Under the pieces are notes generated by a model. The model was not told the DNA's origin. It did not search any database and saw nothing but the letters and a program-made list of their open reading frames with translations. 5,635 nucleotides of DNA from Bacteroidales bacterium (GTDB lineage Bacteria > Bacteroidota > Bacteroidia > Bacteroidales > ML635J-15), in contig JALOAQ010000151.1 in NCBI GenBank assembly GCA_023228725.1, forward strand, positions 1 to 5,635, written 5' to 3'. This document shows positions 1 through 5,635 of this stretch, one piece after another (the first letter of the stretch is position 1; every line of letters starts with the position of its first letter). Position numbers and translations under genes: made by a program.

Positions 1-579
1 TAAATATGAATTTTTGATAATTAAATAGGCTCCATCAATTTCATATTCAAACTCGCTAATTGCGTTTCCATCAACTTTTACGTGACTAATATACTCCCAT
101 TCTTCTTTAAAAACAGTATAGACGAATACATCTTCGGCTTGGCTTAGGTTATAGTTTTTGTTTTCATCATAAATATAAGAATATAAAGTATATGTAACTT
201 CTATTTCAAAATAAACATCTACACCGTTATCGAAACTAGCTTTAAAACTTAAATTTTGTATAGGCATAAGATTTGTAGTCTCAAGAAAACTACTGTAAAT
301 TATTAAATAATAATCAGCTTTGTAATAGTCACTTCCTTCTGTTAAAGAAATTGTTTGTTCTTGATTATTATCATCCAAAAATACATAATTTACTTCAGTA
401 AGTTCGCTTGCAGTTTCTAAATCATAGTAAACATAGATGTCGTTCTCACCTGTTATACTATAAATATCGTAAATGTTTATTTGTTGAGCTTTAGAAATAT
501 TTAAAACTCCAAATAAAATAAATAATATAAGAAAAGTTAGCTTAGCACTTTTCTTAAAGTTTTGTAATTTTTATTTCAT
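1..579 (-). CDS. Secreted protein of unknown function, C-terminus outside window; stop at codon 3 after the only plausible ATG
   Basis: I do not recognise the family. Read on the minus strand, the frame is open from position 570 to the window edge (190 codons) and runs off it. It begins with a typical Sec signal: a basic stretch (KLQNFKKSAK), a hydrophobic core (LTFLILFILFGVL) and a probable signal peptidase I site, ISKA|QQ, about 28 residues in. The mature part is rich in Tyr, Asp, Glu and Asn and reads like a beta-rich extracellular domain; no enzyme motif is visible. The oddity is the start. The only upstream in-frame ATG is at 579-577 and reads ATG AAA TAA, a stop at codon 3 (573-571). 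No ATG, GTG or TTG lies between that stop and the signal peptide; the first internal ATG is at 267-265, far past the signal. One base change (TAA to AAA) would give MKKKLQNFKKS, a textbook signal start. So it is a freshly broken gene, a sequence error, or a gene using a non-standard start. It is divergent from the carrier gene to its right. Confidence 0.6.
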
Positions 580-625
580 GATAAATAAATTTAATTTTTG
601 TTAATATTCCTCTTTATTAATATTA

Positions 626-633
626 CAAAAATA
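626..633 (-). promoter_or_regulatory. Candidate Bacteroidota -7 element for the leftward gene
   Basis: The minus strand reads TATTTTTG, a match to the Bacteroidota -7 consensus TAnnTTTG, 47 bases before the ATG at 579. A second match, TAAATTTG, lies just upstream at 644-637. The nearest upstream TTTG (652-649) leaves a 15-base spacer, shorter than the spacing usually described, so no good -33 box supports either. In DNA this AT-rich such matches arise easily by chance. Confidence 0.2.
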
Positions 634-682
634 ACACAAATTTAATTACAAAATAAAAAATGCTTAAAAATATTTAAAATTT

Positions 683-698
683 TTTCATCTTGATGAAA
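683..698. promoter_or_regulatory. 16-bp palindrome, candidate operator between divergent genes
   Basis: TTTCATC-TT-GATGAAA is a perfect inverted repeat with 7-base arms and a 2-base centre. It lies in the gap between the leftward secreted-protein gene and the rightward carrier operon, about 100 bases from the first and 125 from the second. Its size and symmetry suit a dimeric helix-turn-helix regulator. The regulator is not encoded in the window, and the role is inferred from position and symmetry only. Confidence 0.35.
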
Positions 699-796
699 GT
701 GCAACTTATAGAGTCTTAAGCTTATTTTATATAATTTGGGCTAACTTGCTTTATTTAGTATTGAAGGTATGAGTTTTAATATATCTGTTATTTTTT

Positions 797-804
797 TAGT
801 TTTG
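797..804 (+). promoter_or_regulatory. Candidate -7 element before the carrier gene
   Basis: TAGTTTTG matches TAnnTTTG and lies 18 bases before the ATG at 823. If used, transcription would begin downstream of the alternative ATG at 769, which would force translation from 823. The -33 position carries only TTTT (774-777, 19-base spacer), so support is weak. Confidence 0.22.
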
Positions 805-822
805 TATTTATTTTATTTTATT

Positions 823-2421
823 ATGCTAAAAAAAGTTCCACATACTTATGTAATTGTTTTTTTTATTATCCTTGTTTCAGCTATTTTAACATGGATAATT
901 CCTTCTGGCGAGTTTAAAAGAGTAGAAAAACTTATGCCTAATGGAAGTTCAAAAACTATGATAGTTGAAAATTCTTTTGAATATATTGAAGGAGAGTCGC
1001 AAACTTGGCAGGTTTTTTCTTCAATTTTCAATGGTTTTGTCGCTCAGTCTCATATTATTGTTTTTATATTATTAATAGGTGGTGCATTTTGGATTTTAAA
1101 TGCAAGCAAAGCTCTTGATGCAGGAATTTTATCTTTTATTAAAGCAAGTAAAAAATTAGAAAGATTTAAGTTTCTAAATAAAATTGGAGTAAATAATATT
1201 GTTATGATTTTAATTATGACAATGTTTAGTCTTTTTGGTGCTATTTTTGGAATGAGCGAAGAAACAATAGCTTTTGTAATTGTTATTGTGCCTTTGGCTA
1301 TTTCTATGGGCTATGATTCAATTGTAGGTTTAGGACTTGTTTATGTGGCGGCGCATATTGGTTTTGCCGGTGCAATTTTAAATCCATTTACAATAGGAAT
1401 TGCTCAAGGTCTTTCTGATTTAGCTTTGTTTAGTGGCTGGGAATATAGAATTTTTACTTGGGTGATTATAAATGCAGTAGGCTTTACTTTTATTTTGCTT
1501 TATGCCAAAAAAATAAAAAAACATCCTGAAAAAAGCTTGACTTATGATATTGATGATTATTGGCGTAAACATAAAGTTAATGAAAATGAAAAAATAGAAT
1601 ATTATACTCCTTTAAGTGCTTGGTTAAGTTTTGTAGCTGTTTTAATAGTTTTGGTTTTATTTTCTTTTTATTATCCAAGTTCTGAATTAAGTGTTGGAAA
1701 CGCGAAATTTGTTTTTCCCGCCTTGCCTGTTGCCACTGCTTTGTTTGCTCTTAGTTCTGTTTTTGCATTAAGAAAATCTGTGCATTTTTATATTTTAAAT
1801 CTTTTAGCTTTTACAGTAGTATTTTTGATTATTGGTGTAATGGGCTATGATTGGTATGTTATGGAAATTGGATCTTTATTTTTTGCTATGGGAATAGTAG
1901 CCGGTTTAGCAATGAATAAATCTGCAAATGATATTACAAAACTTTTTATTGATGGTGCTAAAGATATTTTTTCTGCAGCTTTTGTTGTTGGTTTAGCAGG
2001 TGGAATTATTGTGATTTTAAGCGATGGTAAAATTATTGATACAATTATGTATGCTTTGTCAAATATGATGGCAAATTTTGGAAAAGAAGCTTCTTTGTTT
2101 TCTATGTATAGCATTCAAACATTTTTAAACATAATTATTCCTTCAGGTTCTGCAAAAGCGGCACTAACTATGCCTATTATGGCTCCATTTTCTGATTTAA
2201 TAGGAATTTCGCGACAAGCAACTGTTTTGGCTTTTCAGTTTGGAGATGGATTTACAAATATGATAACTCCAGCTTCCGGAGTTTTAATTGGTTGCCTTGG
2301 AATTGCAAAAGTGCCTTATAGCATTTGGCTGAAATTTATTTGGAAATTTATTTTAATTATGTTTATTCTCGGATTTTTATTGTTATTGCCATGTTTGTAT
2401 TTTAATATAAATGGATTTTAA
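823..2421 (+). CDS. yfcC: YfcC-family membrane carrier (C4-dicarboxylate / basic amino acid carrier superfamily)
   Basis: Polytopic inner-membrane transporter of the YfcC group, related to DcuC-type anaerobic C4-dicarboxylate carriers; the substrate of this branch is not settled and cannot be read from sequence. From the start at 823 (532 residues), the first membrane segment is PHTYVIVFFIILVSAILTW (about 6-24). GGAF is at 86-89, the conserved block FGAIFGMSEETIAF at 138-151, GYDSI at 163-167 and NPFTIGIAQG at 187-196. Near the C-terminus lie SGSAKAALTMPIMAPFSDLIG (441-461) and FQFGDGFTNMITP (471-483), the two signature loops of the family. Compared with E. coli YfcC (recalled, not aligned) there are about 50 extra residues near 267-317, probably one additional membrane pair. 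An ATG at 769 would add 18 hydrophobic residues (MSFNISVIFLVLYLFYFI) before the usual MxKKxPHTYVI start; I prefer 823 because family members start there. The gene is intact and very AT-rich, and the CotH-like gene follows after 5 bases. Confidence 0.9.
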   Translation: MLKKVPHTYVIVFFIILVSAILTWIIPSGEFKRVEKLMPNGSSKTMIVENSFEYIEGESQTWQVFSSIFNGFVAQSHIIVFILLIGGAFWILNASKALDAGILSFIKASKKLERFKFLNKIGVNNIVMILIMTMFSLFGAIFGMSEETIAFVIVIVPLAISMGYDSIVGLGLVYVAAHIGFAGAILNPFTIGIAQGLSDLALFSGWEYRIFTWVIINAVGFTFILLYAKKIKKHPEKSLTYDIDDYWRKHKVNENEKIEYYTPLSAWLSFVAVLIVLVLFSFYYPSSELSVGNAKFVFPALPVATALFALSSVFALRKSVHFYILNLLAFTVVFLIIGVMGYDWYVMEIGSLFFAMGIVAGLAMNKSANDITKLFIDGAKDIFSAAFVVGLAGGIIVILSDGKIIDTIMYALSNMMANFGKEASLFSMYSIQTFLNIIIPSGSAKAALTMPIMAPFSDLIGISRQATVLAFQFGDGFTNMITPASGVLIGCLGIAKVPYSIWLKFIWKFILIMFILGFLLLLPCLYFNINGF

Positions 2422-2426
2422 ATTTT

Positions 2427-3584
2427 ATGAAAAAACTTGTAATTTTTGTATTACTGATAATTAGCTGTGAAGCTTTTGCTCCTAATTTACCTGTTGTGAA
2501 AATATATAGTAACGGTATTATTAAATTTAATGAATATGTTAATGCTTTAATAAAACTCGAATATCTTGATAATGAATCTGAACATACAGCAAACATAAAA
2601 TGTAGAGGAGGATTTTCTTCAAAATTTTCAAAACACTCCTATAGGCTTGAATTTGACAAAAAAGCTGAGTTTTGTGGCTTAGAAAAAGAAGATGATTGGA
2701 TTTTAAATGCAAATTATATTGATAAAACTTTTATGCGACATAAAATTTCTTATGATTTGTTCAGACAAATGGGAGAAAATAATTTAGCCCCAAAATCAGA
2801 ATTTGTTAAAGTGTTTTTAAACGATGAATATAAAGGATTATATGTATTAATGCAGTTTGTTGGTGCTAAGTTTTGTGGAATAAATAAAAAAGATGAAACA
2901 GCATTTTTATTTAAAGATCCACCAGTGTTTTATACTGCCGAAACATATTTTTCACTTTCTCCCGAAAATCCTAAAGGACAAAAATTTCCAAAAATAAAAA
3001 AACGGGATATATCCGAAACTTTAGTAAATCTACAAAAATTTTTATTTGAAACAGAAGATGAGGTTTTTATAGAAAATGTTGGGAAAGTGTTTGATTTAGA
3101 CAATGTTGCAGATTGGCATATTTTACTTTTACTGACAAATAATCAAGATGGAATTATGAAAAATTTCTATCTTTATAAACAAGATGCTTATACTCTAATT
3201 CGTTTTGCAATTTGGGATTATGACCATTCTTTTGGTCGAGATGGAGATAATGAGTTAAATATGTTAGAAAGAAAAATTGATTGTAATAGATCGATTTTAA
3301 TAAAAAGATTAATGGAAAATCCTGAAATAGGATATAAAGATTTACTTAAAAGAAAATGGGATAAGTATAGAAAATCTGGAGTAATTTCTTGTGTAAATTT
3401 ATATAGAATGATATTTGATAATCACATAAGAATTCAAAGCGAAATAAAGCATAATTTTAATCTTTGGCCTATAAATAGCGAAGATTATTTTGACGATGCC
3501 AATTATTACCAAGAAATTGTTTTAATGCAAAATTATTTAAAAATCAGAATACCTGAATTAGATAATTATTTTGAAAAACTTTAA
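2427..3584 (+). CDS. CotH kinase family protein, secreted, probable lipoprotein
   Basis: Homologue of the spore-coat kinase CotH (PF08757), an atypical protein kinase fold. In Bacillus subtilis CotH phosphorylates coat proteins; the targets of Bacteroidota members are unknown. The 385-residue product starts with a signal, MKKLVIFVLLIISC. IISC at 11-14 fits a loose lipobox with Cys14 as the lipidated residue, and signal peptidase I cleavage after AFA is unlikely because Pro follows. Family blocks appear in order: RGGFSSKFSKHSYRLEFD (60-77), WILNANYIDKTFMRHKISYD (91-110), LNDEYKGLYVLMQ (131-143), TNNQDGIMKNFYLYK (237-251) and WDYDHSFG (263-270). The conserved acids at 241 and 264/266 probably correspond to the catalytic and metal-binding Asp residues of CotH (inferred by motif). 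The C-terminal helix-rich part (ILIKRLMENPEIGYKDLLKRKW) is also typical, so the enzyme looks complete. The 5-base gap after the carrier's stop implies co-transcription and translational coupling. No sporulation genes are nearby, so a spore-coat role is not expected. Confidence 0.88.
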   Translation: MKKLVIFVLLIISCEAFAPNLPVVKIYSNGIIKFNEYVNALIKLEYLDNESEHTANIKCRGGFSSKFSKHSYRLEFDKKAEFCGLEKEDDWILNANYIDKTFMRHKISYDLFRQMGENNLAPKSEFVKVFLNDEYKGLYVLMQFVGAKFCGINKKDETAFLFKDPPVFYTAETYFSLSPENPKGQKFPKIKKRDISETLVNLQKFLFETEDEVFIENVGKVFDLDNVADWHILLLLTNNQDGIMKNFYLYKQDAYTLIRFAIWDYDHSFGRDGDNELNMLERKIDCNRSILIKRLMENPEIGYKDLLKRKWDKYRKSGVISCVNLYRMIFDNHIRIQSEIKHNFNLWPINSEDYFDDANYYQEIVLMQNYLKIRIPELDNYFEKL

Positions 3585-3636
3585 AATATTTTTACATCTG
3601 TATCCCCTTTTACTCAGCAAAACCATACCAATAAAA

Positions 3637-3674
3637 TCAAATCGGTTCGACTTTTAAAACTCGAACCGATTTGA
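3637..3674 (-). terminator. 14-bp perfect stem-loop, probable terminator
   Basis: TCAAATCGGTTCGA (3637-3650) pairs fully with TCGAACCGATTTGA (3661-3674) around a 10-base loop, CTTTTAAAAC. It begins 52 bases after the CotH-like gene stop, between it and the oppositely oriented AbiE pair. Read leftward, the stem is followed at once by TTTTAT, the expected U-tract. Read rightward, no T-run follows directly (GCACAAAA). It therefore looks like an intrinsic terminator for leftward transcripts and possibly a bidirectional one. Confidence 0.6.
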
Positions 3675-3738
3675 GCACAAAAAATGAAACTTTTTTTAAG
3701 GAATTACGTATAATATAGATGGGGGTGTAGGTTTTAGG

Positions 3739-3795
3739 TTTTGCAAAATGGGAAAAGTGGGGGTTTTGGCGGGATTTTTGCCACTTGTTGCAAAA
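3739..3795. other. G-rich interrupted stem-loop of unknown role
   Basis: TTTTGCAA (3739-3746) is the exact reverse complement of TTGCAAAA (3788-3795), and inside it AAGTGG (3755-3760) pairs with CCACTT (3781-3786). The arms are separated by 8 bases on one side and 1 on the other. The loop and flanks are strongly G-rich on the plus strand (runs of 3-5 G at 3721, 3750, 3759 and 3771) in otherwise very AT-rich DNA. This may be a structured RNA, a small repeat element or a DNA hairpin. No coding frame or recognised RNA family is evident. Confidence 0.4.
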
Positions 3796-3810
3796 ATCAT
3801 GACAAAACAA

Positions 3811-3840
3811 TCAAAATATTTCAACAAATTTCAACAAATT
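3811..3840. repeat. Short direct repeat, 10-base unit
   Basis: TCAACAAATT occurs twice back to back (3821-3830, 3831-3840), preceded by a looser copy TCAAAATATT (3811-3820). It has no coding content and simply forms part of the repeat-rich gap. Confidence 0.6.
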
Positions 3841-3867
3841 CAGAACACTTAAATAATTCAGCTTTCA

Positions 3868-3952
3868 ACTTTATAAACTTTATAGACTTTTAACTTTCGA
3901 CTTTACAGACTTTCGACTTTACAGACTTTCGACTTTACAGACTTTCGACTTT
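3868..3952. repeat. Tandem repeat built on ACTTT, with three perfect 16-base copies
   Basis: CTTTACAGACTTTCGA is repeated three times without a mismatch (3901-3916, 3917-3932, 3933-3948). The wider tract contains eleven ACTTT words at 3868, 3877, 3886, 3893, 3900, 3909, 3916, 3925, 3932, 3941 and 3948. The spacing is 9,9,7,7 and then strictly alternating 9 and 7, so the 16-base unit is a duplicated half-unit that later expanded. From memory, similar ACTTT-rich tracts are seen in Bacteroidota intergenic DNA; copy number is likely to vary between strains. Confidence 0.85.
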
Positions 3953-3998
3953 CAACTTATGATAAGGACAGTTTTGGATTATTATATACAACACTAAT

Positions 3999-4049
3999 GC
4001 TCGCACGAGAGCCAACGGCTATTGAACTCACAAATGTTCGCACGAGAAC
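3999..4049. repeat. Pair of near-identical small hairpins with a compensated stem change
   Basis: GCTCGCACGAGAGC (3999-4012) and GTTCGCACGAGAAC (4036-4049) differ at two positions only. These positions are paired, so both copies keep a 4-bp stem around the same loop GCACGA. Both are preceded by AAT. Between them AGCC-AAC-GGCT (4010-4020) can form another tiny hairpin. The composition is clearly less AT-rich than the DNA to the left. The compensated difference suggests that structure is kept, as RNA or as single-stranded DNA. Confidence 0.5.
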
Positions 4050-4054
4050 GAAAC

Positions 4055-4086
4055 CCGCCACTAACGCCAAACCGCACGTTAGGCGG
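4055..4086 (-). repeat. GC-rich hairpin with attC-like box just after the AbiEii stop
   Basis: CCGCC-AC-TAACG (4055-4066) pairs with CGTTA-GGCGG (4077-4086) around a 10-base loop, giving ten pairs with a 2-base bulge. On the minus strand, the sense of the AbiE genes, GCCTAAC (4084-4078) starts 9 bases after the stop codon. It fits the integron attC R'' consensus RYYYAAC. No good matching R' (GTTRRRY) follows: the candidates GTTAGTG (4065-4059) and ATTAGTG (3998-3992) both fail. It could be an unusual recombination site, a terminator-like hairpin or a dispersed repeat; the attC reading is weak. Confidence 0.35.
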
Positions 4087-4093
4087 TCGCCCA

Positions 4094-4999
4094 TTACCAA
4101 CTTGACAATATCTTTTCTAATTTCTTTATGTTTTCTTTCAGTTTATTCAAATTTATTCCTTTCAATTTTTGGATATTTTGCAACTTCCATTGCACTGACG
4201 GAAATTGCAAATATTCTTGATATTCAGAAAATTGAAACAATTCATTTCCTCCCTCAAACGCAATCAAAAATTCTTTGTCTTGTTGCGTTAAATTTGAATT
4301 GATAAAGTTAATCAATTTTTCACGAGTTTCATCGTAGTCGCTGTATGAAAACGGAATGTTGGTCATTCCAGCAAATTGTTTTATCATAGTTTCTTGTTGG
4401 TCTATTCGGTTTGGCGAAAGCGATTCAACAATTGGTCGGTCGCCACCTAAAAGGCAATAGAGAAACCCCTTTTTTATTTGTGCAAAATCGGTTACAAAAT
4501 CGAACATCAATTTTACATCAAACAAATCTCGTGGGTGCTGTCTGTCGAGTGCTGCCATAATTTTCCCACCATAAAGTTGTGAAAGTGAAACAATTTTTGT
4601 TTTGTTTGAAGTTTCAAATTCAGTTTGTGCTTTTTCGCAAAGCGGTCTTATTTCGTATGGCTCAATCAATCCTCGTTTTGTTCCGCTGACTTCGATTTTT
4701 ACCATTACACCTTTCTGCGAACAATAAATTTTGTTCGGTTTTTCGCTGATAATTACATTCGGGATTATCGCTTTTATCTTTTCTTTTAAGACCGACAAGT
4801 TTTTATGAATTTCGGCAAACGCTTCTTCTCTTGGTTTTATGGGCGTGTAAGTAACGTCAATATCAATAGAATAGCGTGGCAAATCAAGCACATAAAGATT
4901 TATTGCTGTTCCACCGTGAACTGCAAAGCTGTCAATTCCTGATAAAGTCGGAATGATTTTTAAAAGTAATTCAACTTGTTGCTTATATGCCTTATTCAT
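4094..4999 (-). CDS. abiEii: AbiEii/AbiGii-family nucleotidyltransferase toxin
   Basis: Toxin of an AbiE type IV toxin-antitoxin / phage abortive-infection system, a cytoplasmic nucleotidyltransferase of the DUF1814 family; related toxins transfer nucleotides to RNA acceptors and halt growth. In the 301-residue product the NTase signature is complete: HGGTAINLY (28-36), then RYSIDIDVTY (42-51) with the metal-binding pair Asp46/Asp48, and KIEVSG (101-106) supplying a likely third acid. The family block LYGGKIMAALDRQHPRDLFDV (142-162) carries the conserved Lys, Arg and Asp residues. The C-terminus is helical and Lys-rich. Its ATG lies inside the end of the antitoxin gene (8-base overlap), so the two are translationally coupled with the antitoxin first. 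The toxin looks intact, with no frameshift or missing key residue. Base use is less AT-rich than in the carrier and kinase genes, fitting horizontal transfer. Confidence 0.92.
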   Translation of the reverse strand: MNKAYKQQVELLLKIIPTLSGIDSFAVHGGTAINLYVLDLPRYSIDIDVTYTPIKPREEAFAEIHKNLSVLKEKIKAIIPNVIISEKPNKIYCSQKGVMVKIEVSGTKRGLIEPYEIRPLCEKAQTEFETSNKTKIVSLSQLYGGKIMAALDRQHPRDLFDVKLMFDFVTDFAQIKKGFLYCLLGGDRPIVESLSPNRIDQQETMIKQFAGMTNIPFSYSDYDETREKLINFINSNLTQQDKEFLIAFEGGNELFQFSEYQEYLQFPSVQWKLQNIQKLKGINLNKLKENIKKLEKILSSW

Positions 5000-5635
5000 A
5001 ATTTGCCAAATCTCGTGATATTGTTATTTGATATTTTGCGTTGTAAACACCATTTTTTACGATTGAGCGTTTACCTTTGCCTAAATCTATTTTTGTCAAA
5101 TCCAAATCTTCAAACCACGAATGATTTGCTTTTTCCGCCATAAAAAGAAATAAACGCTTGACTTTTATTGATTTACAATCTTCCAATAATTGTTGTAACA
5201 AATTCGGTCTTAAACCATTAAGCATTTCCATAACTTGGTACAAATCAGTAAGATTGTAATATTTTGGTGCAAGGTCTAAACTTTCCAAAAACGCTCTTTC
5301 GGGCGAAGAAACGGCTAGCTCAAAATTATTTTCGTTTATTGTAGTTATTCCTGTTTCGCTAAATTCGGAATACTTTTTCAGAATATCAACGCCCCAATCG
5401 TATTTTGAAAACCATTTTGGAAACCATTCATCACGAGGACAATAAACAACGATTGTTTGTCTGCCGAGCGGGACATAATGTGCGAAACCTCGCATTTCCA
5501 AAGCAGACATTGCACCGATATGAAATTTCTTGTTTAATTGACTGTTGAAACAAGACAATGCACTAAAAAGCGTTGGATTTTCGCCCGTTCTGTACATCAC
5601 GCCTTTGTCTATTGCCGTAAGCCATTGAGAGTTGC
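4992..5635 (-). CDS. abiEi: AbiEi-family antitoxin (N-terminus outside window)
   Basis: Antitoxin and probable autorepressor of the AbiE pair. Known AbiEi proteins have an N-terminal winged helix that binds inverted repeats in their own promoter, plus a C-terminal domain that counters the toxin. The visible 213 or so residues match the AbiEi_3 type: FHIGAMSALEMRGFAHYVPL, SSPERAFLESLDLAP, LRPNLLQQLLEDCKSIKVKR, DLGKGKRSIVKNGVYNAKYQ. The frame stays open to the window edge. Upstream of the GTG at 5600 it reads NSQWLTAIDKGVMYRTGE, which resembles the wing of the winged helix (WL..id.GvyyRtg), so the true start lies beyond 5635 and neither the GTG at 5600 nor the ATG at 5597 should be taken as the start. 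The gene ends at TAA 4994-4992 within the first codons of the toxin gene. The promoter and operator are not in view. Confidence 0.9.
   Translation of the reverse strand, partial: NSQWLTAIDKGVMYRTGENPTLFSALSCFNSQLNKKFHIGAMSALEMRGFAHYVPLGRQTIVVYCPRDEWFPKWFSKYDWGVDILKKYSEFSETGITTINENNFELAVSSPERAFLESLDLAPKYYNLTDLYQVMEMLNGLRPNLLQQLLEDCKSIKVKRLFLFMAEKANHSWFEDLDLTKIDLGKGKRSIVKNGVYNAKYQITISRDLANYE

Noticed and set aside
730..738. TATAATTTG as a -7 promoter box for the carrier
   Set aside because: The spacing within the box is off by one from TAnnTTTG and there is no TTTG at the right distance upstream.
763..767. GAAGG as a ribosome binding site for the ATG at 769
   Set aside because: It ends one base before the ATG, too close to work as a Shine-Dalgarno site, and the upstream start is disfavoured by the protein alignment.
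846..1031. Minus-strand open frame inside the carrier gene, with similar ones at 1845-2114 and 2402-2596
   Set aside because: They lie antisense to well-supported genes and have no recognisable motifs.
3721..3773. G-quadruplex
   Set aside because: Only three closely spaced runs of three or more G are present (3750-3773); the fourth is over 20 bases away, so the canonical pattern is not met.
3901..3948. CRISPR array
   Set aside because: The 16-base units are directly adjacent with no unique spacers, and no cas genes are in view.
3585..4093. tRNA or rRNA gene in the intergenic gap
   Set aside because: No cloverleaf arms or conserved tRNA T-loop sequence are visible; the hairpins are too short or wrongly spaced.
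3997..4302. Plus-strand open frame of 101 codons
   Set aside because: It lies opposite the AbiEii C-terminus and runs through the hairpin repeats; the AbiEii frame has clear family motifs and this frame resembles nothing.

Overview
The window looks like a piece of an AT-rich Bacteroidota chromosome. This is an inference. It rests on very low G+C in the left two thirds, start codons without usable Shine-Dalgarno sequences, several matches to the Bacteroidota -7 promoter element TAnnTTTG, and protein families with a familiar Bacteroidota look.

Layout. Positions 1-579 (minus strand) hold the N-terminal part of a secreted protein of unknown function. Its only plausible ATG is followed by a stop at codon 3, so it may be a broken gene or a sequencing error. 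Positions 580-822 are a divergent promoter region with one clean 16-bp palindrome. Positions 823-2421 (plus) encode an intact YfcC-family membrane carrier. Five bases later comes a secreted or lipid-anchored CotH-type protein kinase homologue (2427-3584), and the two almost certainly form one operon.

Positions 3585-4093 are about 500 bases without a gene, but they are dense with structure. In order they hold a 14-bp perfect stem-loop (probable terminator), a G-rich interrupted hairpin, a 10-bp short repeat, a tandem repeat built on ACTTT with three perfect 16-base copies, two near-identical small hairpins whose stems differ by a compensated base pair, and a GC-richer hairpin that starts 9 bases after the stop codon of the next gene and carries an attC-like box.

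Positions 4094-5635 (minus) hold an AbiE-type (type IV) toxin-antitoxin / abortive-infection pair: the AbiEi antitoxin (its N-terminus lies outside the window) and the AbiEii nucleotidyltransferase toxin, overlapping by 8 bases. These genes are visibly less AT-rich than the left half. That fits a horizontally acquired defence module, with the repeat-rich gap as its left boundary.

The main coding features belong to known families. The less explained material is the structured intergenic region, the stop at codon 3 of the leftmost gene, and the tight pairing of a carrier with a secreted kinase.
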